A stretch of 64,000 nucleotides of DNA from Pseudomonas baetica (GTDB taxonomy: Bacteria; Pseudomonadota; Gammaproteobacteria; Pseudomonadales; Pseudomonadaceae): assembly GCF_002813455.1 (NCBI RefSeq), contig NZ_PHHE01000001.1, forward strand, positions 186,001 through 250,000. Reading direction: 5' to 3'. The notes beneath the pieces are model-generated. The model did not search any database and had not been told where the DNA came from. It worked only from the letters and a program-made list of their open reading frames with translations. The translations under genes and the position numbers were made by a program. Positions 52,952 through 62,538 of the stretch are shown piece by piece (position 1 is the stretch's first letter; each line of letters starts with the position of its first letter).

Positions 52952-55056
52952 ATGACCAAGACTCTCCATCACCGTGCCTGCCACCTGTGCGAAGCCATCT
53001 GCGGCCTGACCATCGAGACCACCGAAACCGATGGCGATGTGGCGATCACTTCGATCAAGGGCGATGCCCTCGACACGTTCAGCCGTGGCCACATCTGTCC
53101 CAAGGCTGTGGCTTTGCAAGACATTCAGAATGATCCGGATCGCCTGCGCCAGCCGATGCGTCGGGTTGGCAGCGAATGGCTGCCGATCGCGTGGGACGAG
53201 GCATTTGCCTTGGTGGCGGAAAAACTGGCGGCGATTCAGGAGCGTCATGGGCAGAACGCCGTGGCGGTCTATCAAGGCAACCCGAGCGTGCATAACTACG
53301 GGCTGATGACCCACAGCAATTACTTCCTCGGCTTGCTGAAGACGCGCAATCGCTTTTCGGCGACCTCGGTCGATCAGTTGCCGCATCACTTGAGCAGTTA
53401 CCTGATGTACGGCCATGGCCTGTTGCTGCCGATTCCGGACATCGACCACACCCATTTCATGCTGATCCTCGGCGGCAATCCTCTGGCCTCCAACGGCAGC
53501 ATCATGACCGTGCCTGACGTCGAGAAGCGCCTGAAAGCCATTCAGGCCCGGGGCGGCAAAGTCGTGGTGGTCGATCCACGGCGCAGCGAAACGGCGGCGA
53601 TGGCCGATCAGCATCTGTTCGTGCGCCCCGGTGGCGATGCGGCGTTACTGTTTGGGCTGCTCAACACGCTGTTTAGCGAAGGACTGACGCGCGACAGTCA
53701 CTTGCCGATCGAGGGGCTGGACGAAGTGCGCGCAGCAGTGGCGACGTTTACTGCCGAGGCGATGAGTCCGCTATGTGCCGTTCCCGCTGAACAGATACGT
53801 CAGTTGGCCCGCGACTTTGCCGCGGCGCCGAGTGCGGTTTGTTATGGGCGAATGGGCGTGTCGACGCAGGCATTCGGCACGCTTTGCCATTGGGTCGTGC
53901 AGTTGATCAATCTGGTTACCGGCAACCTCGACCGTGTGGGGGGGCACTGTGCACCGAGCCGGCGGTGGATTTGGTGGCGTCGACTTCGGGAGGGCACTTC
54001 AATAAGTGGCAGAGCCGTGTTTCCGGGCGTCCCGAGTACGGCGGCGAGTTGCCAGTTGCGGCGCTGGCCGAAGAGATGCTCACTGGCGGCGAAGGCCAGA
54101 TCCGCGCGCTGATCACCGTAGCCGGCAACCCGGTGTTGTCGACCCCGAACGGGCGGCAATTGGAACAGGCGCTGGACGGTCTGGAGTTCATGGTCAGTAT
54201 TGACTTGTACATCAACGAAACCACGCGTTATGCCGACCTGATCCTGCCGTCGACCTCGGCGCTGGAGAACGATCATTACGACACCACGTTCAACCTGTTC
54301 GCGGTGCGCAACGTCACTCGCTTCAATCGCGCGATCCTCGCCAAACCCGAGGGCGCTTTGCATGACTGGGAGATCTTTGTGGGCCTGGCCAAGGCCTTTG
54401 CCGAGAAGACCGGCAAGGAACTGAAGCCAACCATGCCGCCAGCGAAGATGATCGACATGGGCCTGCGCTTGGGCATGTACGGTGACGCCGCCGAGCAAAA
54501 ACTGTCACTGGCAACGCTGTTCGATCATCCCCACGGCGTTGATCTGGGCGCGTTGAAACCGAATCTGGCGAAGCGTTTGAAAACACCTGATCAGCGCGTG
54601 CAAGCTGCGCCGCCGGAGATCCTTGCTGATCTCGCACGCTTCGCCGCCTTGCAGGCACCGGCTGCTGATGAATTGCTGATGATTGGCCGCCGCCATGTGC
54701 GCAGCAACAATTCGTGGATGCACAACTATCATCGACTGGTGAAGGGCAAGCCGCGTCATCAATTGCTGATGCACCCGGATGATCTCGCCAGTCGCGGCCT
54801 CAATGACGGTCAGTTGGTGCGCGTCAGTTCGCGGGTCGGACAGATCGAAGTGGAAGTGCTCGGCAGTCTGGACATGATGAAGGGCGTGGTCAGCCTGCCG
54901 CACGGTTGGGGCCATGCGCGGCCGGGTGTGCAGATGACGATTGCCAGCGGCCAGCCGGGGTCGAGTGCCAACGACTTGACCGATGAATGTCAGCTCGATG
55001 AGTTGTCCGGCAATGCGGCGCTCAATGGCGTGCCGGTGAAGGTAGCGGCGGCTTGA
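52952..55056 (+). pseudogene. Molybdopterin oxidoreductase (FdhF superfamily), frameshifted at a G7 tract
   Basis: Two overlapping frames (52952-54112 and 53839-55056) together make one protein. Up to about residue 329 (NLDRVGG) the first frame is normal; then the sequence continues in the next frame at ALCTEPAVDLV. Adding one G to the run G7 at 53938-53944 would give an open frame of 701 residues. The N-terminus has the 4Fe-4S ligands (CHLCEAICGLTI and HICPKAVA). The first half also carries VYQGNPSVHNYGLMT and LILGGNPLASNGS, and the second half carries the C-terminal Mo-bis-MGD dinucleotide domain. It belongs to the FdhF-like family; substrate unknown. The break could be real or a sequencing slip. 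Confidence 0.85.
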
Positions 55057-55153
55057 GCATGTCTGTCGGGGAGACCGAGCATGGCGCTCGGGATTCCGTT
55101 ACAATGCGCCACCGTGCCGACCCATGAGTCGGAAAGTTCAGCCGAGGTGCTCC

Positions 55154-55495
55154 ATGGATATCATCGAAACGATTAAAGAGCAGATTGCCAACAACACCAT
55201 TCTGCTTTACATGAAAGGCTCGCCGAATGCCCCACAGTGTGGCTTCTCCGCGAAAGCTGCGCAGGCTGTGATGGCGTGTGGCGAAAAGTTTGCGTACGTG
55301 GACATCCTGCAGAACCCGGAAATCCGCGCCAACCTGCCAAAGTACGCCAACTGGCCGACTTTCCCACAACTGTGGGTCGGTGGTGAGCTGGTCGGCGGCA
55401 GCGACATCATGACTGAGATGTCGGCAGACGGTTCGCTGCAAAGCACCATCAAGGCGGCTGTTGAAGCGGCTGCTGCGAACAAGTCCGAAGCCTGA
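55154..55495 (+). CDS. grxD: GrxD, monothiol glutaredoxin (CGFS type)
   Basis: This 113-residue protein carries the monothiol motif C-G-F-S at Cys29 (SPNAPQCGFSAKAAQ) and the GSH-binding blocks WPTFPQLWVGGELVGGSDIM. CGFS glutaredoxins bind and deliver [2Fe-2S] clusters and are part of iron homeostasis. It lies near bfr and bfd, which fits. ATG 55154 follows GAGGTG. A terminator hairpin follows after 114 bp. Confidence 0.94.
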   Translation: MDIIETIKEQIANNTILLYMKGSPNAPQCGFSAKAAQAVMACGEKFAYVDILQNPEIRANLPKYANWPTFPQLWVGGELVGGSDIMTEMSADGSLQSTIKAAVEAAAANKSEA

Positions 55496-55555
55496 CCGGC
55501 TTGTAGGGAAGCAAGCTTCTTTGCTTCCTCGCAGGTTCATTCGACAACGCTTCCC

Positions 55556-55598
55556 CTGTAGGAGCTGTCGAGTGAAACGAGGCTGCGATCTTTTGATC
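55556..55598. repeat. Pseudomonas intergenic repeat (CTGTAGGAGCTG type)
   Basis: CTGTAGGAGCTGTCGAGTGA leads to GGCTGCGATCTTTTGATC. The inverse of the second part occurs at about 32957-32995, showing it is dispersed. Confidence 0.65.
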
Positions 55599-55608
55599 TC
55601 CAGCCAAT

Positions 55609-55645
55609 AAAAAGCCCCGCACCTCGAAAGAGGGCGGGGCTTTTT
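55609..55645. terminator. Bidirectional terminator between grxD and bfr
   Basis: AAAAAGCCCCGC and GCGGGGCTTTTT form a 12-bp stem with A and T runs on both sides. The neighbouring genes converge here. Confidence 0.93.
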
Positions 55646-55672
55646 AATGTCTTGAATCTGGCGAGTGTTAAA

Positions 55673-56146
55673 TCACTCTTCGCCCATCTGCGACTGCAGG
55701 TAGTTCTCAAGACCGACTTTACCGATCAGGCCCAGTTGGGTTTCCAGCCAGTCGATATGTTCTTCTTCGGATTCGAGGATATCTTCGAGCAGTTCACAGC
55801 TGCCAAAGTCGCCAACGGTTTCGCAGTGGGCGATCGCGGCTTTCAGGTCGGCGTGGCCGGTCTTCTCGATGCGCAGATCGCATTCCAGCATTTCCTGGGT
55901 GTGCTCGCCGATGTGCAGCTTGCCCAGGTCCTGGACGTTCGGCAGGCCTTCAAGGAACAGGATGCGCTTGATCAGCTTGTCCGCGTGCTTCATCTCGTCG
56001 ATGGATTCTTTGTATTCGTGCTTGCCCAGCTTGTTCAGGCCCCAATCTTCATACATGCGCGCATGCAGGAAGTACTGATTGATCGCGACCAGCTCATTGG
56101 CAAGGATCTTGTTGAGATGCTGGATGACTGTAATGTCGCCTTTCAT
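55673..56146 (-). CDS. bfr: Bacterioferritin
   Basis: This 157-residue subunit forms the 24-mer that stores iron with heme. Met52 in DEMKHADKL is the heme ligand. Ferroxidase ligands are visible: Glu18 ([10 protein letters not shown]), Glu51 and His54, and the pair in [11 protein letters not shown]. The bfd gene, 200 bp upstream on the same strand, supplies the ferredoxin that releases iron. It belongs to the BfrB kind by gene order. A bidirectional terminator separates it from grxD. Confidence 0.94.
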   Translation of the reverse strand: MKGDITVIQHLNKILANELVAINQYFLHARMYEDWGLNKLGKHEYKESIDEMKHADKLIKRILFLEGLPNVQDLGKLHIGEHTQEMLECDLRIEKTGHADLKAAIAHCETVGDFGSCELLEDILESEEEHIDWLETQLGLIGKVGLENYLQSQMGEE

Positions 56147-56309
56147 GATCGGAGTCCTGCCCTGTAATAGCTGTATATAAGGCGGAGTTTGAGCTTCGTA
56201 TTTATAAGTGTCAAACCTAAGTTATTGAATAATATATGAAAATTAATCGGAATAAGAATGTTTGTGTTCCGCGTCTGGAGCCTAAGCGCTTGATTTACAG
56301 GCATAAAAA

Positions 56310-56329
56310 AACCGGACATAAGTCCGGTT
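56310..56329 (-). terminator. Terminator of bfd
   Basis: AACCGGAC and GTCCGGTT pair over 8 bp with a 4-nt loop; on the minus strand a T7 run (complement of AAAAAAA at 56305-56311) follows. Confidence 0.88.
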
Positions 56330-56346
56330 CTTTGAAATAGGGGTAA

Positions 56347-56565
56347 TTACGCAGCAGTAAATTCTACCGGATAAGGAATCGCGGCCTGGGCGGTTTGCAG
56401 CTTGGTCAGGGTTTCGCGAACCACTTCCTTGGCAAGGCAGGCACATTTGCCGCACTGGCTGGCGACGCCGGTGGCCTGGCGGACTTCTTTATAGCTGCAG
56501 CAACCTTCATAGATCGCTTCGCGGATCTGTCCGTCGGTGACGCCAGTGCAGAGACAAACATACAT
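56347..56565 (-). CDS. bfd: Bfd, bacterioferritin-associated ferredoxin
   Basis: This 72-residue [2Fe-2S] ferredoxin has the BFD ligands CLC near the N-terminus (MYVCLCTGVTDGQIREAI) and CGKC in SQCGKCACLAKE. It gives electrons to bacterioferritin to mobilise stored iron. ATG 56565 gives the standard family N-terminus; the frame is open a bit further upstream. It is transcribed on its own, and a Fur-type site lies upstream. Confidence 0.94.
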   Translation of the reverse strand: MYVCLCTGVTDGQIREAIYEGCCSYKEVRQATGVASQCGKCACLAKEVVRETLTKLQTAQAAIPYPVEFTAA

Positions 56566-56615
56566 AAGTGAGAACCGTCGCTGGTTGTGACTCAATTGCG
56601 ATGGATCTTAATGTT

Positions 56616-56634
56616 AACGAGAATGATTGTCAAA
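56616..56634. promoter_or_regulatory. Fur-box-like sequence upstream of bfd
   Basis: AACGAGAATGATTGTCAAA lies 51-69 bp before the bfd ATG and has the hexamer look of a Fur box (GATAATGATAATCATTATC) with several mismatches. Bfd genes are commonly iron-repressed. Confidence 0.6.
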
Positions 56635-56878
56635 GTGCTTTCGGAAAGGTTTTGCCGAGATGAGTGAGGGACTGACGAGCGGTAATGACTGGCCATCTGC
56701 CTGGCCCCGTAAATGCAGCACTGCTATCCGCTTACTTTAAAAAACCGTTAAGGACAGGCCAAAAACGCAGTGTATGATGGTCGGCCCTTGCGAAGGGGGG
56801 TCGTGTCACAGGGCTGTCGTCCGAGGATGGCAGGCTGGCCGGACCCTGAACTTCAAGTTTTTACACCAGGAGATATCA
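56635..56878. other. Promoter region of the peroxiredoxin gene
   Basis: This is the space between bfd and the peroxiredoxin, which are divergent. No gene is supported. I see no clear OxyR site. Confidence 0.35.
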
Positions 56879-57481
56879 ATGAGCGTACTCGTAGGCAAAC
56901 AAGCCCCTGACTTCACCGTCCCGGCCGTACTCGGCAATGGCGAGATCGTTGACAGCTTCACCCTGTCCTCGGCCATCAAAGGCAAATACGGCCTGGTGTT
57001 CTTCTACCCACTGGACTTCACCTTCGTCTGCCCGTCCGAGCTGATCGCTCTGGACAACCGCATGGCCGACTTCAAGGCGCGCAACGTTGAAGTGATCGCG
57101 GTGTCGATCGACTCGCACTTCACCCACAACGCCTGGCGCAACACTCCAGTGAACAATGGCGGCATCGGTCAGGTGAAATACACCATGGCTGCCGACATGA
57201 AGCACGACATCGCCAAGGCCTACGACGTTGAGTCCGAAGGCGGCGTAGCTTTCCGTGGCGCGTTCCTGATCGACGACAAAGGCGTTGTCCGCTCGCAGAT
57301 CATCAACGACCTGCCACTGGGCCGTAACATGGAAGAGCTGATCCGTCTGGTCGACGCTCTGCAATTCCACGAAGAGCACGGCGAAGTCTGCCCTGCCAAC
57401 TGGAAAAAAGGCGACAAAGGCATGAACGCTTCGCCAGAAGGCGTTGCGGCCTACCTGACCGAGAACGCTGCAGCCCTGTAA
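56879..57481 (+). CDS. Two-cysteine peroxiredoxin (AhpC/Prx1 type)
   Basis: This 200-residue peroxidase removes hydrogen peroxide and alkyl peroxides. Peroxidatic Cys51 sits in PLDFTFVCPSE, and resolving Cys171 in HGEVCPANW, as in typical 2-Cys enzymes. Blocks DMKHDIAKAYDVE and GRNMEELIRLVDAL agree with AhpC relatives. ATG 56879 has AGGAGA upstream. There is no AhpF gene beside it. Position next to bfd and grxD fits protection of iron pools. A strong terminator follows. Confidence 0.93.
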   Translation: MSVLVGKQAPDFTVPAVLGNGEIVDSFTLSSAIKGKYGLVFFYPLDFTFVCPSELIALDNRMADFKARNVEVIAVSIDSHFTHNAWRNTPVNNGGIGQVKYTMAADMKHDIAKAYDVESEGGVAFRGAFLIDDKGVVRSQIINDLPLGRNMEELIRLVDALQFHEEHGEVCPANWKKGDKGMNASPEGVAAYLTENAAAL

Positions 57482-57499
57482 GGCGCAACGTCGAGGTAC

Positions 57500-57530
57500 A
57501 AAAAAACCGGCCCACGTGGCCGGTTTTTTT
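57500..57530. terminator. Bidirectional terminator between peroxiredoxin and rnt
   Basis: AAAAAAACCGGCC and GGCCGGTTTTTTT form a 13-bp stem with a 5-nt loop, and both neighbours converge. Confidence 0.94.
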
Positions 57531-57553
57531 ATGCGCGGTTGAAACGGCGACAA

Positions 57554-58231
57554 TCAGTCGTTGAAATCTTCCCAGCCGCCCATCTGCTTCCAGCGATTGA
57601 CGATGCCGCAGAACAGCTCAGCGGTTTTTTCGGTGTCGTAACGCGCCGAATGCGCCTCACGGCCGTCGAAATCGATGTCTGCTGCCTGACAGGCTTTCGC
57701 CAGGACGGTTTGGCCATAAGCCAGACCGGCCAGGGTCGCGGTATCGAAACTGGAGAACGGGTGGAACGGATTGCGCTTCATGTCCAGTCGCGCAACGGCA
57801 GCATTGAGGAAGCCGAGGTCGAAGCTGCTGTTGTGGCCGACCAGAATCGCACGCTTGCAGCCGTTGGCCTTAAGCGCCTTGCGGATGCCACGGAAGATGT
57901 CGGTCAGCGCCGTTTCTTCGCTGACGGCCATGCGCAGCGGGTGATCGAGCTTGATGCCGGTGAACTCCAGCGCCGCCGCTTCGATGTTGGCGCCTTCGAA
58001 AGGCTCAACGCGGAAGAAGTAGGTGTGATCCGGGTAAACGAAACCCTTTTCATCCATGGCGATGGTGGTCGCGGCAATCTCCAGCAATGCATCGGTGGCC
58101 GAGTTGAAGCCACCGGTTTCTACGTCGACGACAACCGGCAGGTAACCGCGAAAACGCGCTGCCATCGGATGACGGGAACCGCCGCCGCCACCTTGACCTT
58201 CCAGTTCGTCGTCGAAATGGTCTTCACTCAC
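57554..58231 (-). CDS. rnt: Ribonuclease T
   Basis: This 225-residue 3'-5' exonuclease trims tRNA, 23S and 5S rRNA ends. It has the DEDDh set: D and E in [14 protein letters not shown], the second D in [13 protein letters not shown], and the end H-x-x-x-x-D in [14 protein letters not shown]. An acidic N-terminus ([13 protein letters not shown]) precedes the core. Its ATG overlaps the pyrC stop by ATGA, as in P. aeruginosa. Confidence 0.94.
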   Translation of the reverse strand: MSEDHFDDELEGQGGGGGSRHPMAARFRGYLPVVVDVETGGFNSATDALLEIAATTIAMDEKGFVYPDHTYFFRVEPFEGANIEAAALEFTGIKLDHPLRMAVSEETALTDIFRGIRKALKANGCKRAILVGHNSSFDLGFLNAAVARLDMKRNPFHPFSSFDTATLAGLAYGQTVLAKACQAADIDFDGREAHSARYDTEKTAELFCGIVNRWKQMGGWEDFND

Positions 58232-59274
58232 GCGTGTTCCTCCAGCAGGCGCCAGCGCAGTTTTTCACCGGCGCGCAGCGGGATAACGGTCAGCTCGCCA
58301 AATGGCAGGCTGGTTGGGGCGGTCCATTCTTCGCGAACCAGGGTGATGCGATCGGTGTTCGCCGGCAGGCCATAGAAGCGTGGGCCGTTGAGGCTGGCGA
58401 AGGCTTCGAGCTTGTCCAGCGCATTACGCTGTTCGAATGCTTCGGCATACAGTTCGATGGCGGCGTACGCGGTGTAGCAGCCGGCGCAGCCGCAAGCGGC
58501 TTCCTTGGCGTGCTGGGCGTGCGGTGCCGAATCGGTACCGAGGAAGAACTTCGCGCTGCCGCTGGTGGCGGCATCGAGCAGGGCTTCCTGGTGCGTATTG
58601 CGCTTGAGGATCGGCAGGCAATAGAAGTGCGGCCGAATCCCGCCAACCAGCATGTGGTTGCGGTTGTAGAGCAGGTGATGCGCGGTGATGGTCGCGCCAA
58701 CGTTGGCCGAAGCCTCGTTGACGAACTGCACGGCATCGCCGGTGGTGATGTGTTCGAACACGACTTTCAAGGTCGGGAAACGCTCGACCACACGACGCAT
58801 GTGTTCATCGATGAAAATCTTTTCGCGGTCGAAGACATCGACGTCGCCACGAGTGACTTCGCCGTGGATCAGCAGCGGCATACCGACTTCGGCCATGGCT
58901 TCCAGCGCCGGGAAAATCTTGTCGATGCTGGTAACCCCGGAGTCGGAGTTGGTGGTGGCGCCAGCCGGGTACAGCTTGGCGGCGTGCACGAAACCGCTGG
59001 CCTTGGCCTCACGAATTTCTTCGGGCTGGGTGCGGTCGGTGAGGTACAGCACCATCAGCGGCTCGAAACGACTGCCGGCCGGGCGGGCAGCGAGAATCCG
59101 CTGGCGATAGCCGTCGGCTTCAGCGGCGTTGCGCACCGGAGGTACCAGGTTGGGCATGATGATGGCGCGACCAAACGTGCGCGCAACATCGGCAACGGTA
59201 TTGGTCAACACGGCACCATCGCGAAGATGAATGTGCCAGTCGTCGGGACGCAGCAGGGTCAGGCGGTCGGACAT
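58228..59274 (-). CDS. pyrC: Dihydroorotase PyrC
   Basis: This 348-residue zinc amidohydrolase converts N-carbamoyl aspartate and dihydroorotate in pyrimidine synthesis. The metal motif H-x-H is in [10 protein letters not shown], and [10 protein letters not shown] and [11 protein letters not shown] carry further metal ligands. The length fits the E. coli PyrC class. It is first of the pyrC-rnt pair, whose genes overlap. Confidence 0.95.
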   Translation of the reverse strand: MSDRLTLLRPDDWHIHLRDGAVLTNTVADVARTFGRAIIMPNLVPPVRNAAEADGYRQRILAARPAGSRFEPLMVLYLTDRTQPEEIREAKASGFVHAAKLYPAGATTNSDSGVTSIDKIFPALEAMAEVGMPLLIHGEVTRGDVDVFDREKIFIDEHMRRVVERFPTLKVVFEHITTGDAVQFVNEASANVGATITAHHLLYNRNHMLVGGIRPHFYCLPILKRNTHQEALLDAATSGSAKFFLGTDSAPHAQHAKEAACGCAGCYTAYAAIELYAEAFEQRNALDKLEAFASLNGPRFYGLPANTDRITLVREEWTAPTSLPFGELTVIPLRAGEKLRWRLLEEHA

Positions 59275-59434
59275 GAGGGGATTCCAGGCGGGTCAAACTG
59301 AGGCGAATGCTACCGGAAAAGACTCTTGCAGGCACTCGCTATCAAGTTTTGCAGGAACCTTCCGATATCCCGTAGGTATGCCGTAAACATAGTGTGAATC
59401 GGTCTTTGTGTTTCAGAAGCCAATGGAGCCTCCC

Positions 59435-60343
59435 GTGCGCCAGCGATATTTAGCCTTGCTCAGTGTGTTTGCCAGCTTTCCCGCCATGGCGCTCACGTAC
59501 CAGACCCGCCTGGAGAATATTGAGTGGACGGTCGCCGGCGACAAGTTCGAATGTCGTCTGACACAGCCGATCACTGATTTCGGCTCGGGGGAGTTCGTGC
59601 GCAAGGCAGGCGAGCAGGCGGTATTTCGTCTGAACGCCTATAACGCCATGCTGGGCGGTGGGGCGGCGACGTTGCTCGCGGCAGCCGCGCCGTGGCAGCC
59701 GGGACGCGGTGACATCAATCTGGGCACCGTCAGACTGGGCAGTGGTAACGTGTTGTTCAACAGCTCTCAGTCCCAGGCCGGAGGTCTGATCAGCGGCCTG
59801 ATGGATGGTCGCAGCCCGGTGGTGCGCCGTGCTTCGGGCGATGGACGCGTGTCGGAAGTGCGTTTGTTGCCGGTCAAGTTCAGCAAGGCGTTTAACGACT
59901 ATCAGACCTGTGTGGCGAAATTGCTGCCGCAGAATTTTGACCAGATCAAGCAGTCGCAGATCGGTTTCCCCGGCGAGGGCGTTGATCTGGACTCCGCCGC
60001 CAAGGCCAAACTGCAAGTGATGCTCGAATTCATGAAGGCCGATCCGACGGTCAATCACATCGAACTCGACGGCCATTCCGATAACAGCGGCAATCGCCTG
60101 ACCAACCGTGAATTGTCGCGCCGCCGGGCACTGGCGGTGGTCGACTTCTTCAAGGCCAATGGCATCGCCGAATCGCAGATCACAGTACGTTTTCACGGTG
60201 AACAATACCCATTGGTTCCGAACACCAATGCGGCCAACCGGGCGAAGAACCGTCGGGTTGCGGTGAAGCTTGCACGCGTGGCGCCGACCACCGCTCCAGC
60301 GCCTCAGGCGAGCACCCCTGCCAGCACCGCAGCAACTTCCTGA
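59435..60343 (+). CDS. motY: MotY-like flagellar stator-associated protein (OmpA family)
   Basis: This 302-residue protein has a signal peptide (RQRYLALLSVFASFPAMA), an N-terminal beta domain and a C-terminal OmpA/MotB-type peptidoglycan-binding domain (HIELDGHSDNSGNRLTNREL then SRRRALAVVDFFKANGI). MotY forms the T-ring that docks MotAB-type stators; in P. aeruginosa the gene at this place is PA3526/motY. GTG 59435 fits the ribosome site GGAG and puts the signal peptide at the start. The C-terminus is Pro/Ala/Thr-rich. Other flagellar genes are not in the window. Confidence 0.87.
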   Translation: MRQRYLALLSVFASFPAMALTYQTRLENIEWTVAGDKFECRLTQPITDFGSGEFVRKAGEQAVFRLNAYNAMLGGGAATLLAAAAPWQPGRGDINLGTVRLGSGNVLFNSSQSQAGGLISGLMDGRSPVVRRASGDGRVSEVRLLPVKFSKAFNDYQTCVAKLLPQNFDQIKQSQIGFPGEGVDLDSAAKAKLQVMLEFMKADPTVNHIELDGHSDNSGNRLTNRELSRRRALAVVDFFKANGIAESQITVRFHGEQYPLVPNTNAANRAKNRRVAVKLARVAPTTAPAPQASTPASTAATS

Positions 60344-60376
60344 CCCGCCGGTCATCGTCGCGCTCTCGACAGATTC

Positions 60377-60413
60377 TGTCGCTTTGTCGTCTTAAGCTGT
60401 CGCGCCTCTGTAA
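60377..60413 (+). promoter_or_regulatory. Tandem ArgR-type half-sites upstream of argG
   Basis: TGTCGC at 60377 and TGTCGC at 60398 are direct repeats 21 bp apart (two helical turns), and the second extends to a full TGTCGC-N8-AA. They lie 60-96 bp upstream of argG. The first copy lacks the AA. Confidence 0.65.
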
Positions 60414-60472
60414 ATTATCGCGTTTGGGCGGTAGACTCCTCGGCTTTCCGTAGAACCCCGTGGAGTGATGGC

Positions 60473-61690
60473 ATGGCGGACGTAAACAAGGTCGTTCTGG
60501 CGTATTCCGGCGGCCTGGACACTTCGGTGATCCTCAAGTGGCTGCAGGATACTTATAACTGTGAAGTGGTGACGTTCACCGCTGACCTGGGTCAAGGCGA
60601 AGAGGTCGAGCCGGCTCGCGCCAAGGCGCAGGCCATGGGCGTCAAAGAAATCTACATCGACGACCTGCGCGAAGAATTCGTGCGTGACTTCGTGTTCCCG
60701 ATGTTCCGCGCCAACACCGTTTACGAAGGCGAGTACCTGCTGGGTACTTCCATCGCGCGTCCGCTGATCGCCAAACGTCTGATCGAAATCGCCAACGAAA
60801 CCGGCGCTGACGCCATTTCCCATGGTGCCACCGGCAAGGGCAATGACCAGGTACGTTTCGAACTGGGTGCCTACGCGCTCAAGCCAGGCGTGAAGGTGAT
60901 TGCTCCATGGCGTGAGTGGGACCTGCTGTCCCGCGAGAAGCTGATGGACTACGCCGAGAAGCACGCGATTCCGATCGAGCGCCACGGCAAGAAGAAATCC
61001 CCGTACTCGATGGATGCCAACCTGCTGCACATCTCCTATGAAGGCGGCGTGCTGGAAGACACCTGGACCGAGCACGAAGAAGACATGTGGCGTTGGACCG
61101 TCTCCCCGGAGAACGCGCCTGACAAACCGCAATACCTGGAACTGACCTACCGCAACGGCGACATCGTTGCGCTGGACGGTGTCGAAATGACTCCGGCCAC
61201 CGTGCTGGCGACGCTGAACAAGATCGGTGGCGAACACGGTATCGGTCGTCTGGACATCGTTGAAAACCGTTACGTCGGCATGAAGTCCCGTGGCTGCTAC
61301 GAAACCCCGGGCGGCACTATCATGCTGCGCGCTCACCGCGCCATTGAGTCGATCACCCTGGATCGCGAAGTCGCTCACCTCAAAGACGAGTTGATGCCCA
61401 AATACGCCAGCCTGATCTACACCGGCTACTGGTGGAGCCCTGAGCGTCTGATGCTGCAGCAGATGATCGATGCTTCGCAGGTCAACGTGAACGGTGTGGT
61501 TCGCTTGAAACTGTATAAAGGCAACGTCATCGTCACCGGCCGCAAGTCCGACGATTCGCTGTTCGACGCCAACATCGCGACCTTCGAAGAAGACGGCGGT
61601 GCTTACAACCAGGCCGACGCGGCGGGCTTCATCAAGCTCAACGCGCTGCGCATGCGCATTGCTGCCAACAAGGGCCGCAAACTGTTCTGA
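60473..61690 (+). CDS. argG: ArgG, argininosuccinate synthase
   Basis: This 405-residue enzyme joins citrulline and aspartate with ATP to make argininosuccinate. The N-terminal P-loop is [16 protein letters not shown]. Other blocks are [31 protein letters not shown] and [13 protein letters not shown]. It works just after ArgF in arginine synthesis. ATG 60473 is a normal start. A near-perfect hairpin follows. Confidence 0.97.
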   Translation: MADVNKVVLAYSGGLDTSVILKWLQDTYNCEVVTFTADLGQGEEVEPARAKAQAMGVKEIYIDDLREEFVRDFVFPMFRANTVYEGEYLLGTSIARPLIAKRLIEIANETGADAISHGATGKGNDQVRFELGAYALKPGVKVIAPWREWDLLSREKLMDYAEKHAIPIERHGKKKSPYSMDANLLHISYEGGVLEDTWTEHEEDMWRWTVSPENAPDKPQYLELTYRNGDIVALDGVEMTPATVLATLNKIGGEHGIGRLDIVENRYVGMKSRGCYETPGGTIMLRAHRAIESITLDREVAHLKDELMPKYASLIYTGYWWSPERLMLQQMIDASQVNVNGVVRLKLYKGNVIVTGRKSDDSLFDANIATFEEDGGAYNQADAAGFIKLNALRMRIAANKGRKLF

Positions 61691-61710
61691 GTCCTTCAGA
61701 CGCGCAATAA

Positions 61711-61743
61711 AATGGCGACCTTGTGTAGAGCAAGGTCGCCATT
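61711..61743. terminator. Hairpin after argG
   Basis: AATGGCGACCTTG and CAAGGTCGCCATT form a perfect 13-bp stem with a 7-nt loop. A T run is present only for minus-strand transcripts, so it also serves the convergent gene at 61819. Confidence 0.8.
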
Positions 61744-61818
61744 GTGCAAAATCTTCTCCTTGCGGCTTCTGATAGCCGTCCCTTCTCAGCCGCTCGCGCT
61801 TTTATACCTGTTCGTTGG

Positions 61819-62538
61819 TCAAAAACTTTCCAATACGCAGACGTTCTGCGAGCTGGTGTTGTAAATAATACAAAACGTCAAATTTGCGCTTTTCTTCGAA
61901 TGTTTATTGTTCCGCAGTATGTTTTCCTTGAGTAAAAAATCCGACACGTCATTGGAAAGAAATACGATAAGTCGAGAGTGTTGCTTGTTGCTCTGTCGGA
62001 TTTTTTCCAGAACGGTGGCGAAATCGGTTTGCGTACCCATCTGGCGCGCATCAATGATGTCCAGATTGGAGGTTGATCCAGACAGTTGAATGTTGTGTCG
62101 TACAAACAACTTATTCCGGTTTGACGGTGGGTCTGAAGTGTTATCGGTACGTTGTGAGTTCTTGCTCGGTGCCGATGCCTCTTCACAGAACAGGACGGAG
62201 ATCGAGACACCCGTAACGGGTCGCAAGAGCGACTCTTGCACTGCACAGTTGCGCTTATTGTCACGGTCCTTTTTTTCGAGGTTTTTCAGGAACGCCTTGT
62301 CATCGCTGAAATCAGAAGGCGAGTAGAGTGAACGGTAATTAAAGTTAAGGGTGAGAAAGAAAAGAAACAACAAGTAGAACGGAAAGCTGATCAGAAACCA
62401 TAAATAAGTTTGCCGATCCTCACCATCCAGGAAGGGCAGCGAGATGGCGGCCGAGGTTTCCGAGATGAGTGCGAAGATGGCAATGATGGTCATTGGGTTA
62501 GTGATTTTTTTGGGTATCTTCAATATATTTTTTCTCAT
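61819..62538 (-). CDS. Two-TM membrane protein, function unknown
   Basis: This 239-residue protein has two hydrophobic segments near the N-terminus (about 15-35 and 43-62), after a basic start (MRKNILKIPKKI). A soluble Lys/Asn/Ser-rich cytoplasmic part of about 175 residues follows, including VLEKIRQSNKQHSRLIVFLS. I recognise no family. Codon use and base composition are much AT-richer than the neighbours, which suggests recent transfer. It converges with argG; a probable gap region separates it from a response regulator. Confidence 0.6.
   Translation of the reverse strand: MRKNILKIPKKITNPMTIIAIFALISETSAAISLPFLDGEDRQTYLWFLISFPFYLLFLFFLTLNFNYRSLYSPSDFSDDKAFLKNLEKKDRDNKRNCAVQESLLRPVTGVSISVLFCEEASAPSKNSQRTDNTSDPPSNRNKLFVRHNIQLSGSTSNLDIIDARQMGTQTDFATVLEKIRQSNKQHSRLIVFLSNDVSDFLLKENILRNNKHSKKSANLTFCIIYNTSSQNVCVLESF

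Noticed and set aside
56205..56260. AT-rich stretch between bfr and bfd as a promoter with Fur box
   Set aside because: AT-rich but I found no clear dyad or hexamer set, so only the site upstream of bfd is listed.
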